From positions 305,750 to 369,749 of the forward strand of contig QANU01045287.1 in assembly GCA_003254905.1 (NCBI GenBank): 64,000 nucleotides of DNA. Reading direction: 5' to 3'. Shown piece by piece: positions 56,368 to 64,000 of this stretch; position 1 is the first letter of the stretch, and each line of letters begins with the position of its first letter. The notes beneath the pieces were generated by a model, which was not told the origin of the DNA, searched no databases, and saw only the letters and a list, made by a program, of their open reading frames with translations. A program made the position numbers and the translations under genes. The DNA comes from Nissolia schottii. Lineage: Eukaryota > Streptophyta > Magnoliopsida > Fabales > Fabaceae.

Positions 56368-57159
56368 NNNNNNNNNNNNNNNNNNNNNNNNNNNNNNNNN
56401 NNNNNNNNNNNNNNNNNNNNNNNNNNNNNNNNNNNNNNNNNNNNNNNNNNNNNNNNNNNNNNNNNNNNNNNNNNNNNNNNNNNNNNNNNNNNNNNNNNNN
56501 NNNNNNNNNNNNNNNNNNNNNNNNNNNNNNNNNNNNNNNNNNNNNNNNNNNNNNNNNNNNNNNNNNNNNNNNNNNNNNNNNNNNNNNNNNNNNNNNNNNN
56601 NNNNNNNNNNNNNNNNNNNNNNNNNNNNNNNNNNNNNNNNNNNNNNNNNNNNNNNNNNNNNNNNNNNNNNNNNNNNNNNNNNNNNNNNNNNNNNNNNNNN
56701 NNNNNNNNNNNNNNNNNNNNNNNNNNNNNNNNNNNNNNNNNNNNNNNNNNNNNNNNNNNNNNNNNNNNNNNNNNNNNNNNNNNNNNNNNNNNNNNNNNNN
56801 NNNNNNNNNNNNNNNNNNNNNNNNNNNNNNNNNNNNNNNNNNNNNNNNNNNNNNNNNNNNNNNNNNNNNNNNNNNNNNNNNNNNNNNNNNNNNNNNNNNN
56901 NNNNNNNNNNNNNNNNNNNNNNNNNNNNNNNNNNNNNNNNNNNNNNNNNNNNNNNNNNNNNNNNNNNNNNNNNNNNNNNNNNNNNNNNNNNNNNNNNNNN
57001 NNNNNNNNNNNNNNNNNNNNNNNNNNNNNNNNNNNNNNNNNNNNNNNNNNNNNNNNNNNNNNNNNNNNNNNNNNNNNNNNNNNNNNNNNNNNNNNNNNNN
57101 NNNNNNNNNNNNNNNNNNNNNNNNNNNNNNNNNNNNNNNNNNNNNNNNNNNNNNNNNNN
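56368..57159. other. Assembly gap (792 Ns)
   Basis: Unknown bases, followed directly by a (TA)n microsatellite (57160-57187) that may have caused the assembly break. Confidence 0.99.
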
Positions 57160-57191
<32 letters not shown>

Positions 57192-60100
57192 AAAAAATAT
57201 ACAGTACTTGTAGAGTTGTGGTATGCTTAATTTAACATTCGCATATGGAAAACTCTTTTCAATTACACTTTTAGTTTATTTGAAAAAAAAATCAGCTAAA
57301 ATGGGTATCGCTAATGTCATAAACTTCCTTTCAAATTATATATTCTCCTTCCCCAGACAATAAGATATATAACCGATTGTGATGAGCTAGCTAGAATCTT
57401 TATTAATTTTATGCATTCGTTGTTTATTCCAATATTCTTGTAATGATAATATATTTCCTTGAGATAGGTTATGATTGAAGACAAGGAAAGGAGTAGGTGC
57501 ACATTACTTCATCCAAACTAGCTATGCAACAGGAAAGGTAACCAACTATATAATCCACTATTAAAAAAATAAGCAAGAGTTTCTATCATGGCACTCAGGT
57601 AGATCATGATGATCAGCAGCTTTTGGAGACATTTGGAATGGTCCAGTTCTTCTATAAATGCCAAAGAATTAACAGTGACATAAATTCAGGAAAAATTCAT
57701 TCATTTCTGCTGCCACCGTTATGGGGGAAGAAATAATCGAAGGCTTCTAACTTTGATTTAAAAATTAGATCCATAGTGCACGAGAACACGAAACTAACAT
57801 GTGTAACAGTTTCCTTATGTTTAGCCTCACATATTGTTCGAAAAGATCTCGTCAATCACACAAATCAAACCAACAAAATACAATAAAATTTACATGATTT
57901 GAGTTTTTAGTGCTTACATACCGATAAGAATATATCAAATTCATTAAATTTGATAACAAAATTACAATTACTAATAAGACAACTTTAACGGTGCAAAAGT
58001 GGTAAACTGTCCTCCAAAAGAATTTGTGAGGCATACAATATTTGAGTGTGGTTAGTTGGAGTGAAAAGGTGACCAACAAATTAAAATTTTATTGGTGTAT
58101 ATACGTAAAACAATAAACCGACCAAATGTTTAATTAATTAGTGGAAGCATATTAAAATCCATTGAGATTGTGATAATGGTGAACGGTTTAAATAATTTGC
58201 ATAACTGTCGCTGATGAAAAGTAAATTAAAAAAGAATCAAAATTGTTATGGTAGCATTTGGTTGATATTTTTTGATACATAAATAGAGATAATGAGACCA
58301 TAGAAGCATGTCTTTAGTATATCTCTTTTATAGAAGGACAAAAATTAGCTTCAACATTATTTTAAGATGCTTAGGAGATGTGGTTTGAGTATAAAGCAGC
58401 TTTAAATTTTTGAGCCAACTATTTCATTCTTAGAGGTGCTTACAAGTCAACACAAAAAAGTAGTCACCAGACCCATATGAGTGAATGTCTTGGTCTTGTT
58501 ATAAAAATGTTATTTTAAGACCGATAAATTTAAACTTTTTATATTCTTTCTATCTTATCTGTTATAAAACACGAATAGGATGTTACCTAAATGAACTTAC
58601 ATTAAAGCATCATATAACCGTTGGGGATATAGATATGTATATCCAAGATCCAATCTATCATGTATTAAATACTTTGTTTTATTATCATATTTATTATAAT
58701 TGTTGATTTAATTAATATGATAAGTTTCTCGATTAAATTTATAGACTTAACATTATGATATAAATCATAATAATGAGAGATAAGTCTTTTATAATTTAAT
58801 TAAAAAAATTTCTTGATCATAGAATTATTAAAAAGAACATTAATGATCTAAATAGATCAATATATATGTGACAGTCTTCATTGGATGAAAATGAATAGAT
58901 CTCATTTATTAAATTACACATATATAGATGATGCATATAAAGATATGATCATTGAATTGACTCAATTAAGAATTTCTAATGGTTATAATTACCGTTAATT
59001 TGTCAATAGGACATTCTCATGAGCAATATAGCATTAAAGTTTCCTTTGACTTGAGATTATCATAGTAATTGGCAAAATTATTTATTATACCTTGATTTCG
59101 GACACCAAATGCCTAAGGGTGCTAGTTGAATAGATATTGGGTGTAACTAAATATACTTGTATAATTAATGATTAGTCAATAAGGAATCTCATTATTAGAA
59201 ACATGCTCATTATCGTTGAAAAATTACCATCGGATGTATATCTGACGGTATTACGGTAGAAAATAACAAATAAAATCGACTGTAACGGCTTTTAAGTCAA
59301 ACCAATGTAATTTTGGACACGATTATTACCAGTAAAGTTTTTTGATGATAACACCGTCACTAATCGTTGGAGCCAAATGACGTGCAGTGAGACGAACGTT
59401 TTATCATCAAAAGTTACTGAATAAATAATATGATAGAATTAAGAATATAAGTAATAAATAATATGATACAATTATTGAAGCTTTAGTTTATTTTGAATAA
59501 AATGATAAAGAAAATGAAAGTCAGTCAGTCAAATGAGATTTGATCACTAAGTTTTTAAGTGTTATATACCATTGCATTCAGCTACTGACGTCTGCCATGA
59601 TGTAGATGAAAAGTAAAACAATTTACTTTTTGTCTATAAAACACACATCGCAACCTCAAAACATTACACAAGGACTTTAAACTTCACTGTTCTTTCTAGT
59701 TCCAAAATTCATTTTTGAAATTTTTGGGAAGTTTCGCTTATAAACTTTCATTGTTATCAAAGAGTTGATAAGCAAAGGTTTAGTCATAGTGTGCATACGC
59801 ATAGACTCTTCGCATTATTGAATAGCAAATTTTTAAGCAATTAAAACTTCTATCCAAGTATTTATATATAGACTTATGTATGAATGAAAATTTTAAACAC
59901 AAATGAATAAATAAGTTTAATTTTCTTATCCTGCTACATGATTTTGATCCTTTGGTAAACCTTCACTAATCTTCATTGAAATTGGAATCAAATTCCACAA
60001 AACTAATTAATAAACCTAATTTCCGGAAGAAAATGAAAGAGACTTTTGAATTAATAAATTATGTGCACATATGTGGTATACATATAGCCATTTACAGAGA

Positions 60101-63100
60101 CAAGACATAAATAATGAAATACAAGGATAAAAATCATGTTTGTTTATTGTGACAAACACAAAAATTTGTCTCAAATTTGTGTATTTTCTGTACCTCCATT
60201 TTGCTGAAACACGACATGGATACATTCTTTCAGAGTAGTATAATGTGTTTTTTCTATTAAATTAATACATTAAGAGTAGTTTAAGTCATTTAAAATATAT
60301 TTTTTGTCTTGTCTCTATTACACCATACAAGATATAGATACGAAAATTAGTGTGTCTTACACATTACCACCAAATAAAATACATCACTAACTTATATATC
60401 TCTATCTTCATATTTTTATATTTTAGTCTTATCCTAACCACCAAACTAAGCGATATTGAGCTACAAAAAGATTAATCTTGTAGGTGTACATTTTTGTAAG
60501 GGAGCAAGGGACCACAAAGAAAGAGGGGGCATTATTATTTATTGTAATGGCTAAATGTTTCATAAATACGAAGCTGAAGTTGCAACTACATTCGGATCTA
60601 CCATCCTTTCTTTCTCAGCTAGTATTAATTATTATATAACATTTGTCATTCATGACAGAGAAGAGTCACATCTTCATTTTTCTCTTTGATGCTTATATAA
60701 ACAAAAATGTGAATGATTGTACACCAGAAATAAAGGAAAATAGCTCTCCCATGATTTTGTTGCTGCAACATCCAACAATCAACAACATACCTAGCACGCA
60801 TTACATTAACAATAATAAGTATTTAGAATTTTTTTATTAACTATTTCGTATTTAGAATTGTTAATAAGATTGAGTGGGTTAATAACAAAAGATGAAAAAA
60901 CACGGGTAATTCGGCTAAATATGTATTCCTTTATTTATATTCCTAAAATTAAAAACACTTGGATTTGAGGCTAATTTATATTTATATTAATTAAATAACA
61001 ATATTTTTTCACCACAATTTTTAGAGAAAAATTTATTGTCCAAGTTCACTAAACTTTTTTCATTAAGTTCCACTAAATATTTCTCAATTTATATTTTAAC
61101 ATTCTCTCAAGTGTAAAGTAAACATTATTTAAAATTTATAAAAATAAATAAAGATTTTGAACTAAATTTAAAATTAATTCTCTAACATAATCCTTTTAAA
61201 TTTAAATTGTAAGACTTTTTTAACAAATAAAATAAATATTATTTAATTTTTTTATGAAAAATTCTATAAGTTGTAATATATTTTATTCAAAATTACTTTT
61301 ATATGCTTAATTTCTTTTTACTTAATTTTATAGGTTCAAGTCTAATGTAAATAAACGTATAAACACGTATATTAAAATAAGTCTGAATAATGCACAAGTG
61401 CTATACTAATTTTGATTAAAAAAAAAAAGAGAAAAGAATGTCGGTTACTGCATACAATTTTTTTTCACCCTTAATCAGCTGGTTATCAAACATAAAATAA
61501 TAAGATGAGATACACATATGCATACAACTAACATAGATGAATCATTTGAAAGAAATAATGTTAAGCAAAGTAGTAAAGTCAAATAAATGTAAAGAACCAA
61601 TGGTACTTATAAAACTTATAATAGCAGTATCTATGGTAGGTAGTATTATATAATTTTATTAAAGGTGTTAGAGGAAAGGGGATTGTAAGTGAGTGACAAA
61701 TGGGGGTGGGAATGAAATTAAGTAGAGAAGAGAAATACATCTTGGGTTGGGTTGGGTTGGGTTGACAGAGACAGGGGAAAAGATTAGGTTCATTGAAAAT
61801 GAATTTGTTGGTTCCATCTCGCCACATACACATATACACAAATCACCGATCGAGTGCCATCATCATATATGTGCTGATACTGCCCCCTTATCATTTTCCT
61901 TAAAATTAAGACATGTTGGCACTTTTGGATAAGAATTAATAGAATAATATATGGGGATTGTTTATCTTTTTCTTTTGTTTTTCCGTTTTTCCTTTTCTTT
62001 AGTGTTCTTCCCTGTTGTCCATAATGAAAGCCTTTTTTTATGGTCTCTCTCCTTTTGTTTTTGTCTTGACAATTAAGGGAAAGCAAATATGAGGAGTTAA
62101 TTTGAAGACATGGTAAATTCTATTGTTGTACTTTTATCTCCTTTTGATTTCTTAAACCAATTGCAAAATCATTTTATTGGGTCATGGTTTTGAGGAGCTT
62201 TCTTTAGTTCAGTTAGTTTTTATTTTATTTTTTGGTAAAAAAAATTGATAGACAAGACTACAACTTACGAGAAAAAAAAAATTGCATCACATTAACAGAT
62301 CTCAAGAATGCACAAATATCTATCTGCAATAGTTCTATATTTGATAAGGTAAGGAAGTCAACACATTATCTTCAAGAGAATATGTGTAATTACTCCTCAA
62401 TCTCTAGAGAACCACTTCTAAGTATCTCTGATAACCTATTATAAATGCATGATCATCATTTTTATTAACAGCAAGTTGGATAATCTATTTCGAGTCACTC
62501 TCACATCAAATGCGTCCATACTTATGCTAGACTCAAATAAAAACGGATAGTCAAAATATCGGGAAAGAGGATTATTCTTTAGTAGTTTTGTTAGTGAATA
62601 GCGTATATAATAGTACGGTTTATTTCTTTATTTTGCAAATCTTATAAAAGTTAATTCTGCTGCTTATTGTAAAAAAAAAAAAGTAGTGTAATGTCATAAG
62701 TTAATAACAATGCAAGAGTTTAAGTTAATAACACTTTCTTAGAGAAAAATGAAGTGAAATGCCATAAGATAATTGTTTCCCCAATAATTTTGATGCAATG
62801 AAAATCCTGATATTTAATTTTAGGACTTCCTTCAAATTGTTATGCATAATTTTTCAGTACCATGAAATTCTTAGGGTATATTTGGTAGGGTGTAAAGGAA
62901 GAAATTGAGAAAGAACAAAATAACTTAAGAGGGTGTTTGGTATGACATAATTTATCTAAATTATTGACAATTTAATTTTTTAAATTGCATGATAATTTAC
63001 ATTGACCTGTTTAGTTGGACAAGATTGCTAGTAATTTGAATTAGTCAAGTAATCCATATTGTCTTCAAAGTAATAATGTGTATTACTCCTGTGGGGATAT

Positions 63101-63193
63101 CTTAAAACTTTTATTTTGACCAAGTACCATCAACTCTATTAACACAAACACTTATCTCCCTATATAATCCTCTCCTACCACATCGCCGCAACC
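57160..63193. other. AT-rich intergenic DNA with repeat remnants
   Basis: No reading frame with family similarity was found on either strand. The stretch about 58,480-59,180 (for example GGACACCAAATGCCTAAGGGTG) looks like a legume dispersed repeat, perhaps a decayed LTR element, but cannot be bounded. A short (GGGTT)n tract lies at 61,744-61,764. Confidence 0.4.
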
Positions 63194-63200
63194 ACCGCCA

Positions 63201-63230
63201 CCTACCACCTACCACCTACCACCTACCACC
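63201..63230. repeat. (CTACCAC)n minisatellite
   Basis: About four tandem copies of CCTACCA directly follow a C-rich stretch. Confidence 0.8.
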
Positions 63231-63254
63231 CTCCACCACTGCCGTCACTATGGT

Positions 63255-64000
63255 TGTAACACTCCACTCTTCTTGAAAACTATTTTGCGAAATAAATAAA
63301 TAAATAATTTATTTAACTAGGATAGAAAATTAAAAATTATTATGTCTTCTTCAAGAGTAATAATAAAAATAATAATTTAGGCTCTTCGCGTGATCTCATG
63401 AGCCTAAAAACAAATTATTCCTTTTCTATCAGAATTAAATTAAATATTAAAAATATTATTGAGACTCACTTTTATAGAGACTAACTTATATGTGTCTTTG
63501 ACTAATTTAATTTATCCTTAGAAAATTAAAACGATCACATTCTAATATCTAAAAAATTTTATAGGACACCGGGTTGGTCACCACACATGCATGGTGACAC
63601 GTGTCGCCACACATGCATGGCCACCTCACCTGCCACCATTTTCTATTTGTGACTGAAGTCACGTGAGCATGGCCAATAGAAGGACATGCAATTAATTTTC
63701 CTTTATTGCCCTCAGCATTGCAAACAAATTAAAGAGAAATAATTTCTCTCTAACTCACCGAACACACACAAATGCATCAATACACGCATTAGAAGGAAGC
63801 AAGCCAACGCACCAGCATCCTTCACTTTCTTTATTTCCTTCATTTCTTTTTTCTTTCTTTCATCGCCGAAACCATCACCTTCACCAGCACCTTCATTCAT
63901 TTCCTTTTCTTTCTTTCATCACTGAAACCACCACCAGCAGCAAGCCACCTTGACTTTCCTTCACTTCCGTTCTTTTCTTTTTCCCTCACTGAAAACCCAA
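63255..64000 (+). repeat. Probable start of another LTR element (cut by window edge)
   Basis: The sequence changes character at TGTAACACTCCACTC, a start similar to the LTR at 2635 (TGTAATACC) and to legume chromovirus LTRs. Downstream are repeated CACACATGCATGG words and a Ser/Thr/His-poor CT-rich leader-like stretch. The other end and the target duplication lie outside the window, so this rests on resemblance only. Confidence 0.4.

Noticed and set aside
57580-57680. Less AT-rich stretch considered as a microRNA precursor
   Set aside because: No arm complementary to it was found within reach.
61744-61764. GGGTT tandem repeats considered as an internal telomere tract
   Set aside because: The unit is GGGTT, not the plant telomere TTTAGGG, and there are only about four copies.

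Overview
This is nuclear DNA from a flowering plant, almost certainly a legume close to soybean (Glycine) or Phaseolus/Vigna. The evidence is AT-rich intergenic DNA, many GT-AG introns, plant-only gene families, legume-type chromovirus LTRs, an Au-type SINE, and NSF, MutS2 and TFB2 proteins that read like legume proteins. There is no sign of bacterial DNA.

Layout. (1) 1-10 kb is a transposon nest. The end of a minus-strand Ty3/gypsy element (LTR 867-1488) lies against a decayed MULE transposase. That relic was split twice by solo LTRs of about 2 kb (2635-4702 and 6292-8331), each flanked by near-matching 5-bp duplications. A tandem repeat, a foldback MITE and a GRF-zinc-finger-like fragment follow. 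(2) 10.9-53.7 kb is gene-rich: NSF (+, 21 exons), a class B heat-shock factor (+, 2 exons), the 3x-glutaredoxin part of GRXS17 (-), a REF/SRPP-like protein (+), MutS2 with a Smr domain (-, 5 exons), a small Cys-rich protein (+, 5 exons) sharing a 0.39-kb divergent promoter with MutS2, TFIIH subunit TFB2 (-, 15 exons), tRNA-Val(UAC) (-), a TET19-like tetraspanin (+, 5 exons) and an AIRP2-like RING E3 ligase (-, 5 exons). (3) 54-63 kb is very AT-rich DNA with no convincing gene and a 792-base gap. (4) From about 63,255 the window probably enters another LTR element.

The genes are unrelated housekeeping or stress genes and not an operon-like system: membrane fusion (NSF), transcription and repair (TFB2), organelle DNA or ribosome quality control (MutS2), redox/Fe-S (GRXS17), stress and ABA signalling (AIRP2, SRPP-like, HSF). 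No wholly new biological system stands out. The most notable items are a U12-type AT-AC intron and a GC-AG intron in NSF, a nested pair of hAT-type non-autonomous elements with 8-bp duplications, a His/Asp/(IN)n insertion inside the HSF DNA-binding domain, a 22-bp perfect palindrome in the bidirectional promoter, an uncharacterised protein with two CX3CX3C motifs, and two assembly artefacts where a single N sits between two copies of the same sequence. Exon boundaries were placed by hand from splice signals, reading-frame continuity and recalled family sequences, so a boundary may be off by a base or so.
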